From Desulfotomaculaceae bacterium (GTDB lineage: Bacteria; Bacillota; Desulfotomaculia; Desulfotomaculales; Pelotomaculaceae), in NCBI GenBank assembly GCA_028696455.1, contig JAQVGZ010000006.1:1-63039 (forward strand): a stretch of 63,039 nt of DNA, read 5' to 3'. Position numbers and translations under genes: made by a program. Below the pieces are notes generated by a model. That model made no database searches, was not told the origin of the DNA, and saw only the letters and a list, made by a program, of their open reading frames with translations. Below are positions 42,907-50,679 of this stretch, piece by piece; within the stretch, counting starts at the first letter, position 1, and every line of letters starts with the position of its first letter.

Positions 42907-45282
42907 ATGGAAAAGAAAGTTTATGGTACTGGATCTTACACAGAGTACAAACCACAGGAGATCAATGAGTTCAAGCCAAGCGATGAGAAATATTCGGTTA
43001 TCGGTAAAAGTGTGCCCAAGATGGATGGGCGGGTTAAGGTTACCGGGCAGGCGAAATACACCGGAGACCTAAAATTTCCCAACATGCTGGTAGGGAAAAT
43101 TCTTCACAGCCCGCATGCTCACGCCAAAATTCTGAGCATAGACACCTCAGAGGCAGAAAAACTCCCAGGGGTTAAGGCGGTAATAACACATAAGGACGTA
43201 CCCAGCCTAAAGTACGGGATTAGCCCGGCCCGATGGGATGAAAATATTTTCTGCATTGACAAGGTCCGCTACGTAGGGGATAAGGTAGCTGCAGTGGCTG
43301 CCATTGATGAGGATACTGTTTATAAGGCTTTAAAGTTAATTAAAGTGGAATATGAAGAATTGCCGGCTGTATTTGACCCGATTGAGGCTATGAAAGAGGG
43401 TGCGCCGCAGGTACACGACGAGTACCCCGGCAATATAAACACCGAAATTCACCAAAACTTTGGCGATGTGGAAAAAGCGTTTGCGGAAGCTTATTACGTG
43501 CGTACTGACCGTTTTGTGGGAAACCGCACCTACCATACTCCGATTGAGCCCCATTCGGCCATATCGATCTGGGAAGACGGCAAGCTGACTGTTTATTGCA
43601 GCACCCAGTCCCCGCATTACTTTCAGTATTACATCGCCCGGGAGTTCGGTATGAAAATGGGTGATGTGCGGGTGCTTAAGACCTTTGTGGGAGGGGGCTT
43701 CGGGGGTAAGCTCGAGCCTACCGGGTTGGAGTTTGCCGGGGCCGTTTTAGCCAGGCTGACCGGCCGCCCGGTCAGGATGTTCTACGACCGGGCCGAGATG
43801 TTTGCCCATAACCGGGGACGCCATAAAGTGGTGATGGAGATCACTTCCGGCGTGGATAAAAACGGCAAGATCCTCGGCGTGCACGCCAACTTTATTCAGG
43901 ACGGCGGCGCCTATACCAGTCTGGGCATTGCCACTGCCTATTATGCCGGAGCCATGCTGACCCTGACCTATGACTTTACCAACTATAAATTCGATATGAC
44001 CAGGGTTTATACCAACCTACCCGCCTGCGGCGCTCAGCGGGGACACGGGGCGCCCCAACCCAGGTATGCTTTTGAGTGTCACCTGGATCATGTTGCTGAG
44101 CATCTGGGGATTGACCCGCTGGAACTGCGGTTGCGGAATGCCCGCCAGCCGAATACAATTACTCCCAATGAATTTGGGGTCAACTCCTGCGAAATGACGG
44201 CCTGCCTGGAGAAAGCGCGGGAGATTTCAGGCTGGAATGATAAGAAAGGCAAGCTGCCCAAAGGCAGGGGGATTGGAATTGCCACAGGCAGTTTTGTTAG
44301 TGGCGCCGGCTACCCCATTTACCGGACCGACCTGCCCCACGCTTCAGCCATGATTAAGGTACATGAGGATGGCACAGCTGCTACCCTTTATACGGGGGCC
44401 ACTGATATCGGGCAGGGATCCGACACAATTCTTTGCCAGATGGCTGCAGAAGCAATGGGGTTTACTTATGAAAATATGAGGATAGTGTCCGCCGATACTG
44501 AGACTACTCCTCACGATTTTGGCGCCTATGCCAGCCGCCAGACCCTGATGTCCGGAGCAGCTGTGAAACAGGCTGGTGAAGAGGTCAAGACGCAGGTTTT
44601 AGAGATAGCCTCGGTTTTGATGGAAGTGGATGTTGATGACCTGGACTGCCGGGATGCGGTAGTATTCAGCAAGTCAAACCCTGAAATCAGGAAGACTTTT
44701 GGGGAAGTCGCAAGAACGTTCTTTGTTAAAAGAGGCCCACTTGTCGGGCGAGGAGTTTATACCCCGCCAAAGCTTGGCGGCAAATTTAAGGGTGCGCCGG
44801 TAGGAACCTCGCCGGCATACAGCTTTGCGGCGCAGGTCAGCGAGGTTGAAATTGACGAGGAGACCGGAGAAATCAATGTCAAAGAAGTATGGGATGTCCA
44901 CGACTGTGGCATGGTGATTAACCCGGCGCTGCTCCACGCTCAGGTCCACGGCGCTCTCTATATGGGTATGGGCGAGACAGTGTGGGAAGAGGTTGTATTT
45001 AATGATAAAGGAAAGATCCTTAACGCCAACCTGGGAGAGTACCGGATGCCGACAGCATTAGATATGCCTAAGATTGTATCAGAACTTGTGGAAAGCAGTG
45101 AGCCGGCGGGCCCCTGGGGCGTTAAGGAAGTTGGTGAAGGTGCTACCATCCCCACTATGGGCTGCTATTCCAACGCTATTTACGACGCTATGGGCGTGCA
45201 GGTGACTAGCCTGCCGCTAAGTTACGAAAAGGTCTGGCGCGCCTTAAAGGAAAAGCGGGAAAAGGAAGGCAAGTCACAATAA
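42907..45282 (+). CDS. Molybdopterin subunit of molybdenum hydroxylase (HcrA-like)
   Basis: A 791-residue catalytic subunit of the xanthine oxidase family. MCD-binding motifs are GGGFGGK near residue 262 and AQRGHGAPQ near 375. The catalytic glutamate lies in GVKEVGEG near 743. In context, the best prediction is 4-hydroxybenzoyl-CoA reductase, removing the ring hydroxyl reductively to give benzoyl-CoA; general xanthine/aldehyde hydroxylases remain possible. Its Mo cofactor would be prepared by mocA, xdhC and neighbours on the minus strand. SD AAAGGAGGTG precedes ATG 42907. Confidence 0.9.
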   Translation: MEKKVYGTGSYTEYKPQEINEFKPSDEKYSVIGKSVPKMDGRVKVTGQAKYTGDLKFPNMLVGKILHSPHAHAKILSIDTSEAEKLPGVKAVITHKDVPSLKYGISPARWDENIFCIDKVRYVGDKVAAVAAIDEDTVYKALKLIKVEYEELPAVFDPIEAMKEGAPQVHDEYPGNINTEIHQNFGDVEKAFAEAYYVRTDRFVGNRTYHTPIEPHSAISIWEDGKLTVYCSTQSPHYFQYYIAREFGMKMGDVRVLKTFVGGGFGGKLEPTGLEFAGAVLARLTGRPVRMFYDRAEMFAHNRGRHKVVMEITSGVDKNGKILGVHANFIQDGGAYTSLGIATAYYAGAMLTLTYDFTNYKFDMTRVYTNLPACGAQRGHGAPQPRYAFECHLDHVAEHLGIDPLELRLRNARQPNTITPNEFGVNSCEMTACLEKAREISGWNDKKGKLPKGRGIGIATGSFVSGAGYPIYRTDLPHASAMIKVHEDGTAATLYTGATDIGQGSDTILCQMAAEAMGFTYENMRIVSADTETTPHDFGAYASRQTLMSGAAVKQAGEEVKTQVLEIASVLMEVDVDDLDCRDAVVFSKSNPEIRKTFGEVARTFFVKRGPLVGRGVYTPPKLGGKFKGAPVGTSPAYSFAAQVSEVEIDEETGEINVKEVWDVHDCGMVINPALLHAQVHGALYMGMGETVWEEVVFNDKGKILNANLGEYRMPTALDMPKIVSELVESSEPAGPWGVKEVGEGATIPTMGCYSNAIYDAMGVQVTSLPLSYEKVWRALKEKREKEGKSQ

Positions 45283-45374
45283 TAGGAGCGCCTAGCCTAA
45301 AAAGTGGTGGCATTTCGCCATTTATCGTACGAGAAGCGCAGCGTATCAAGTGAAAAGGCCCGAAAATCTAGTAA

Positions 45375-45554
45375 ATGTATGTTTGCGACCGTTGTAACTT
45401 TACGTGGCGTAACACAGAAGAGGATGAGGTAATCAATCCAGAAAAGCGCGATCCGTATTTTCAACTCAAAGGGGAAATAGAGGGTTTGCTTATTCTGGTG
45501 CCTGTTCCATCGCTAAAAAAAGTAATTAATTTTCTCCTGGTTTCATTAGGTTAA
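45375..45554 (+). CDS. Truncated BsdD/VdcD-like decarboxylase small subunit
   Basis: Fifty-nine codons beginning MYVCDRCNFTWRNTEED and continuing NPEKRDPYFQL to PVPSLKK. This corresponds to the C-terminal half of the small subunit D of hydroxybenzoate/vanillate decarboxylases (second CxxC, F-T-W-R, then NPEKxxPxF). The usual first half with another CPRC pair is missing: TAG and TAA lie directly upstream in frame and no good SD is visible. It is either a relic or a shortened functional form, sitting between the Mo-hydroxylase genes and ubiX. Confidence 0.6.
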   Translation: MYVCDRCNFTWRNTEEDEVINPEKRDPYFQLKGEIEGLLILVPVPSLKKVINFLLVSLG

Positions 45555-45720
45555 TGCTTAGATAAAGTATGTTGTGTTATAGAAAACAGTGGGGTTTCAC
45601 CTTGTTGCACTTTAAATGATATTCCAGGTGAAACTCCACTAAATATATGAGGTTAAGTGCTTTTTCTTGAAAAATTTGCGGAGTGCATTGCTTGAAAAGA
45701 TGGAACTGGAGGGATTGCTG

Positions 45721-46278
45721 TTGACCAGAATAGTAGTGGCTATATCAGGCGCCACTGGAGCAATATATGGTATCAGCCTGCTCAGGGAATTGAATAATGC
45801 CGGGGTAGAAACACAGCTGATTATTAGTGATTCAGCTAAAAAAACAATTGAGCTGGAAACAGATTACCACGTGGATGATATCGAAAAAATGGCTAGCCAC
45901 CGGTTCTCAAACATTGATATTGCTGCACCGCCGGCAAGCGGGTCCTTTTTGCACCAGGGAATGGTAATAGCTCCATGTAGTATGAAAACTCTCTCCGCTA
46001 TAGCCAATGGTTATGCGGATAATTTGATTAACCGCGCCGCCGATGTAACAATTAAAGAGAGACGCAAGCTGGTCCTGATGGTGCGTGAAAATCCACTGAG
46101 CCCGATCCACCTGGAAAATATGCTCAAACTGGCTAGGCTAGGAGTGGTCATCATGCCGCCGGTACCATCCTTTTATCACCGTCCGGAATCAATAGAGGAC
46201 CTGATGAAGCAACTGGCGGGGCGGGTATTTGATCAATTAGGAATAGAAAATTCACTGGTTAAAAGATGGACTGGATAA
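45721..46278 (+). CDS. ubiX: Flavin prenyltransferase UbiX
   Basis: Prenylates FMN to make prFMN, the cofactor needed by the UbiD-type enzyme 8 kb upstream. The 185-residue protein opens with RIVVAISGATGAIYGISLL and has the conserved PCSMKTLSAIANGYADNLI and PPVPSFYHRP. TTG 45721 is chosen because CTGGAGGG precedes it and the length then equals the family norm; an in-frame TTG 54 bp upstream lacks an SD. A strong terminator follows. Confidence 0.94.
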   Translation: MTRIVVAISGATGAIYGISLLRELNNAGVETQLIISDSAKKTIELETDYHVDDIEKMASHRFSNIDIAAPPASGSFLHQGMVIAPCSMKTLSAIANGYADNLINRAADVTIKERRKLVLMVRENPLSPIHLENMLKLARLGVVIMPPVPSFYHRPESIEDLMKQLAGRVFDQLGIENSLVKRWTG

Positions 46279-46421
46279 ATCTCAAATAACAGTACAAAAT
46301 AAATAGAGAACAAAAGTGATATTTGAGCTGTTATCATGAGTTGCAAGTCATTAACTGTTGATCCCTTTTTTTAGTCAATAATGACATCCGGTTCATTAAC
46401 GTCCCAGAAGATCTGATCTGG

Positions 46422-46455
46422 AAAAGCGTGCCGCAAGTTCGGCACGCTTTTTGCT
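46422..46455 (+). terminator. Terminator after ubiX
   Basis: A 12-bp stem AAAAGCGTGCCG/CGGCACGCTTTT (46422-46433, 46440-46451) followed by TTGCTTGTTT. It closes the phenol cluster. Confidence 0.88.
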
Positions 46456-47350
46456 TGTTTATGTAAAAGTTTTATATTTTCGGTTGGAAAAAAATTGAAC
46501 TCAATGAGAGATTGTTAAGTATCATATTGCAAAACGTGTATCTATGTGATTTAAGAAACTGGACAACTTCTCGAACCGCAAATCCACATGGTTATTGAGT
46601 TTTTATATATAAATTCAGCAATATATGCCTATCTACTGTCGAACGCGGGCTTAATAGAAAGAGTTTATTTATGTAAAAAGTAGTAATTTTATTAACCGGG
46701 AAACCCCAGTTTTTTTTTTAGCCTTAGGGAAGGATTAAATGGAGATGAGACTATTAATATGAAAATTATTTAATGTATTTATAAAAAGTGATATAATGAA
46801 AATATACATTTTAATTAATAGACAACCTGGATCAGCCCTTGTCTGGATTGGATACCCGTTAGTTCCTAATCACTTTATGCCTGGAGTGAAAAAGCGTAAA
46901 CAAGAGCCTTGGTTTCCATGGCTTTTCGGGTTATTGGTGAAAAGTAATTGTAGAAATCCCTGATCTAAGACTTGGTTTAATTAAATTATTTAGAATTTTC
47001 AGATTGAATCTGGAATTCTGCTGGAAAATCATCTGCCAGTCTGCTATCATCGGTTTTCCTCAAAAACCCTTTAGCCATTTTCGGTAAGCCGCATCCAAAG
47101 TGTTTAGGAGCGTCCAGAGTCTTGGTAATCCAAAAAACCTCTCCCACTACGAAACTAATTTATACAACATAAACTAGCAAATTTAGTGCCACCAATCCAG
47201 TGATTCTTAAGGCTGTTGAAAGCTTTGTCAACGGTTTTTGGGGACAGTAGGCAGTAGAGAAATTTTACTGCAAAGGCTGGTTATATGGTGTTTACAGCTG
47301 ATTTACTCGTTAGAGAAACGGGCTTCTCAAGTTAGAAGGGAGGTTAAGTA
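46456..47350. other. Long spacer with a possible decayed minus-strand reading frame
   Basis: About 900 bp without a recognisable gene. On the minus strand an open frame from about 47164 to a TAA at 46986-46988 reads VGEVFWITKTLDAPKHFG, then CGLPKMAKGFLRK and ends in QSENSK. It has no SD and I do not recognise it; it may be a relic. The last 100 bp before ATG 47351 supply the promoter and SD (AGAAGGGAGG) of the regulator gene. Confidence 0.35.
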
Positions 47351-48805
47351 ATGGCGGGTAGTCAAAATTTCGAGGGAATGATGTATGAGCTTCAGCATTT
47401 GCGTAACAGACAAATTACTATGGAGGGATTAAACCGGGAATATTGTACTATGTTTGAAAACTCCTTCGATGCTATGAGTATAGCTGATTGTGATGGCAGA
47501 CTTATTTTAGTAAATCCAGCGTTTGAGAGGATTATGGGAGTAAAGAAATCAGACGCGCTTGGCCGACGAATTCAGGATTTAATAAACGAAGGGATTAGCG
47601 ATGCCAGTGCAGCCCTAAAGGTATTTGAGACAGGTAAAGAAGAAACAGTAATGCTTAACACAATCAAAGGTAGACAGGTATTAAGCACTGGAATTCCAAG
47701 CTATGATCATAGTGGCAGAATTTTCAGAGTATACTGTAACTTGCGAGACCTAACTGAACTTAACCAGTTTAAGCAAAAATGGGAGCAATCTCAAAAGACC
47801 GCTTCAAAATACCTTTTTGAATCCCTTCCATCCAAGAAAGGAAAATCATTCAAGTTCATTGCCCACAGTAAACAAATCAAGCGAATATTGGAAACCGTTT
47901 ATCGAATTGCAGCTGTGGATAGTACAGTTCTTATCCTTGGCGAATCCGGAGTCGGCAAAGATATTATAGCTCAAATTATTCATGAGGCTAGTCCGCGAAA
48001 CAGTATCGGTCCGTTCATAAAAATCAATTGTGCTGCTATCCCGGCGGACTTACTGGAATCTGAGCTTTTTGGTTATGAGGGGGGGGCTTTTACCGGAGCA
48101 AATAAGGATGGAAAAGCTGGTTACTTTGAGATAGCACATAAAGGGACCTTATTTCTTGACGAAATAGGAGAGCTTCCTATAAAACTTCAGGTAAAATTAT
48201 TAGCAGTAATCCAGGATCAAAAAATCTGTAAAATTGGCGGGGTAAAGGGAAAAGACGTTGATGTCCGCATTGTTGCTGCTACCAATCGGGACTTGGAGGA
48301 AATGGTAAGACAGGGTGACTTCAGAGAAGACCTTTACTACAGGTTGAACGTGGTTCCTATAATAATACCCCCGTTGCGAGAGCGAAAAGAAGATATATCC
48401 TTTTTAATTGGCCATTTTGCGGAACTCTATAACAAAAAGTATAATCTGGTAGTTAAGTTCAGCAAAGAAACTATCGAATTACTATATAAATATAATTGGC
48501 CTGGTAATGTTAGGGAACTCGCCAACCTGGTTGAGAGATTAGTCGTAACCAGTCAGGAATCATTAATAAAACCTGAGCATCTTCCTAAGAAATATCTCGT
48601 ACAGGATCAAAAGCCTGCAGTCCGCGGATCTAATTTTAAGTCCTTATGTGAAGCAGTGGGAGAGTACGAATTACAGTTCGTAAAAAGTACTTTAGAGCTT
48701 TGTAAAAGCCGGGAAGAGGCGGCTGATAAACTTGGTATAAGCCTTTCCAGCCTCACCAGAAGAGTGAGAAGACTGAAACAAGTCGAGAGTAGAGGTCAGA
48801 TCTGA
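47351..48805 (+). CDS. PAS-domain sigma-54 enhancer-binding regulator
   Basis: A 484-residue NtrC-family activator. N-terminal PAS sensor about 25-130 (NSFDAMSIADCDGRLILVNP). AAA+ domain about 165-400 with Walker A GESGVGKD near 196, the sigma-54-contacting GAFTGA near 244, and Walker B GTLFLDEIGEL. A Fis-type helix-turn-helix closes the protein (SREEAADKLGISLSSLTRR). There is no receiver domain, so it senses a ligand or redox state itself. A sigma-54 promoter lies 530 bp downstream, ahead of the hydrogenase operon, its likely target. Confidence 0.93.
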   Translation: MAGSQNFEGMMYELQHLRNRQITMEGLNREYCTMFENSFDAMSIADCDGRLILVNPAFERIMGVKKSDALGRRIQDLINEGISDASAALKVFETGKEETVMLNTIKGRQVLSTGIPSYDHSGRIFRVYCNLRDLTELNQFKQKWEQSQKTASKYLFESLPSKKGKSFKFIAHSKQIKRILETVYRIAAVDSTVLILGESGVGKDIIAQIIHEASPRNSIGPFIKINCAAIPADLLESELFGYEGGAFTGANKDGKAGYFEIAHKGTLFLDEIGELPIKLQVKLLAVIQDQKICKIGGVKGKDVDVRIVAATNRDLEEMVRQGDFREDLYYRLNVVPIIIPPLRERKEDISFLIGHFAELYNKKYNLVVKFSKETIELLYKYNWPGNVRELANLVERLVVTSQESLIKPEHLPKKYLVQDQKPAVRGSNFKSLCEAVGEYELQFVKSTLELCKSREEAADKLGISLSSLTRRVRRLKQVESRGQI

Positions 48806-49332
48806 GCAACTTAGCTCTAGTCGGGGAGGTGCTGATGGGAGCGCTGTCCGCCCGCCTGGAAGAGTCGGTAGAAGTCTGGGTGCAGGTGTGGGGGATCTCG
48901 TGCCGGTGAAGTTTAGGATTTGAATGTTAAGGCTTTTCAAGCCGGGCAGGAAATGGCCGTTCCTAAAAACTAGGTTTCGCTCGAACTTCGGTGGGGGTAT
49001 AATCCTCCACCGATTAATTATTTTGGGGCATTATATTAATTTATTTCCAATTCAACCATGTATAACAGTTTTGCCCTAGAGTTTCCCAAGTATGTAGCTG
49101 AGATGTAGTAATGGCGATGAAATTTAAAAATATTGTATATTAATTGTACAGTGTATATAAAACGGACATACAAAAAAAATACTATTATTCTAATATTGAC
49201 TATGTTATAGTATATAAAGGGGTATTGTTAAATTATCTTAATGACATCATATCTTACCTAAACAAATGTTGTAGTTGCAGATTTTTTTATAATTATAATT
49301 TTTTTATTTTCTGTCAAATACTTAATTTGATG
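48806..49332. other. Spacer with coding-like relic and terminator
   Basis: Just after the regulator, overlapping its end in another frame, a GC-richer open frame reads SNLALVGEVLMGALSARL then VEVWVQVWGISCR and stops at 48909. It is unlike its AT-rich surroundings and may be a gene fragment. A 9-bp hairpin (48989-48997 with 49004-49012, one G-U pair) follows and probably ends the regulator transcript. The rest is AT-rich and could contain enhancer sites, for example ACTAT-N3-ATAGT near 49201-49213. Confidence 0.4.
48989..49012 (+). terminator. Terminator after sigma-54 regulator
   Basis: CGGTGGGGG pairs with CCTCCACCG around TATAAT plus one base; an AT-rich tail follows. Confidence 0.6.
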
Positions 49333-49349
49333 TTGGCATGAAGCTTGCA
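49333..49349 (+). promoter_or_regulatory. Sigma-54 (-24/-12) promoter of hydrogenase operon
   Basis: TTGGCATGAAGCTTGCA matches the sigma-54 consensus TGGCAC-N5-TTGCA, with GG (49335-49336) and GC (49347-49348) exactly ten bases apart. It lies 97 bp ahead of the first hydrogenase gene and downstream of a sigma-54 activator gene. Confidence 0.85.
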
Positions 49350-49445
49350 TAAACAGAGTATATAAAACAATACGGGCAGATTGTTAGCAACACATTAAGT
49401 TTAAAGCTAAATATCAATGCGATTTAATTGCAAGGAGGGAAAGAA

Positions 49446-49940
49446 ATGGAGTCGACGGTGAAAAAGTGTCGGTGTGATTTAGATGCAGAGTTAGAAAAAG
49501 TGATTGCCCGACATGAAGGGAAAAAGGACGATCTGATCGAGGTATTGTATTGGGTTCAGGAGAATTACGGGTACATACCGAAAGATGTGCAGCTGATCAT
49601 TTCTGAAAAAATGGATATTCCTTTTAGCAAAATTAGCGGTGTGGTTACTTTCTATCATCTATTTTCGTTAAAACCAAAAGGAAAGTATGAGATTTCTCTT
49701 TGCAGAGGGACAGCCTGCCATGTGCGTGGAGCGTCGCGGGTTTTGGAGCGGTTTGAAAAAGAGCTGGGGATTAAGACCCATGACACTACTAACGACAATA
49801 TGTTTTCTCTTGAGGTGGTCAGGTGCCTGGGAGCCTGCGGGCTAGCACCAGTCGTAAAAATTAATAAAGAGTCGCGGGTCAGGATGAAGACTGATCTTGT
49901 CCCGGGAATTATTAATGAGCTTAAAAATGCTGCTAAGTAA
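49446..49940 (+). CDS. NuoE/HndA-like [2Fe-2S] subunit of bifurcating hydrogenase
   Basis: A 164-residue thioredoxin-fold ferredoxin. Cluster ligands are C86, C91, C127 and C131 (LCRGTACHVRG, RCLGACGLAP), and the N-terminal half has the NuoE helical bundle (LYWVQENYGYIPKDVQ). It corresponds to the gamma subunit of HydABC/HndABCD hydrogenases. ATG 49446 follows AAGGAGGG. First gene after the sigma-54 promoter. Confidence 0.92.
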   Translation: MESTVKKCRCDLDAELEKVIARHEGKKDDLIEVLYWVQENYGYIPKDVQLIISEKMDIPFSKISGVVTFYHLFSLKPKGKYEISLCRGTACHVRGASRVLERFEKELGIKTHDTTNDNMFSLEVVRCLGACGLAPVVKINKESRVRMKTDLVPGIINELKNAAK

Positions 49941-50280
49941 ATATACTTAGTGTTCTCGAGTGAGATTTTTGTTAGCTGTAGTAGACTTACTGATCTTCAG
50001 GTTGTGGTTGATGCTCGCTGGACAGATTAGCTCATAACACGGAATAGGAATTTTGCTGGCCGGGCAATTGTTCCCTCTACACTTGATGAAGTGGTTGCCT
50101 TTGGTGAAAATGTTGGTTCCAAAACCCCTTTCTAAAAACAACCGTTCAATAGTTATTGCTATTAATAACTATTATATATAAAACAAAATAGCCACGGGGC
50201 CTGCTGGTTAGTTAGCAAGTTAAAGGGAACATTCTTATAATAACACAAAGTGTTGAAAAATAATACCGGGGTGATTTGAG
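49941..50280. other. Intergenic gap inside hydrogenase operon
   Basis: A 340-bp gap without a gene, long for an operon. A short AT-rich stretch near 50150-50180 could hold an internal promoter; no clear hairpin terminator is seen. Confidence 0.35.
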
Positions 50281-50655
50281 ATGGGAAAAATCAAGTCTGT
50301 TGAGGAACTGATGAAATTCAAAGAGACCGCGCTGGATAAAATTAAGGAGCGGCAGACAAGCGGCAAAACAACGATCGTGGTTGGGATGGGAACTTGTGGC
50401 ATTACTGCCGGGGCGCGAGATGTAATGATGGCAATTATTGATGAGATAGATAAAAGAAATATTTCTGATGTAATTGTCACTCAGACGGGCTGCGTCGGGA
50501 TGTGCCAGCATGAACCTATGCTGGAAGTAATCAGGCCGGGTACACCCAATGTAGTCTATGGTCACCTGGATGAGCAAAAAGCCCGACAGATCGTGCTCGA
50601 GCATATTATTAACGGTCAGGTAATCGAGGAGCTTGCGCTGGTTCAGCGGGCTTAA
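50281..50655 (+). CDS. HndB-like [2Fe-2S] protein
   Basis: A 124-residue thioredoxin-like ferredoxin with GTCGITAGARD and TGCVGMCQHEPM, the four-cysteine pattern of the small NADP-reducing hydrogenase subunit HndB. It relays electrons between the flavin subunit and other clusters. GGGGTGAT precedes ATG 50281. Confidence 0.9.
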   Translation: MGKIKSVEELMKFKETALDKIKERQTSGKTTIVVGMGTCGITAGARDVMMAIIDEIDKRNISDVIVTQTGCVGMCQHEPMLEVIRPGTPNVVYGHLDEQKARQIVLEHIINGQVIEELALVQRA

Positions 50656-50679
50656 TCGAAATAGTGAGAGGAGGGTACG

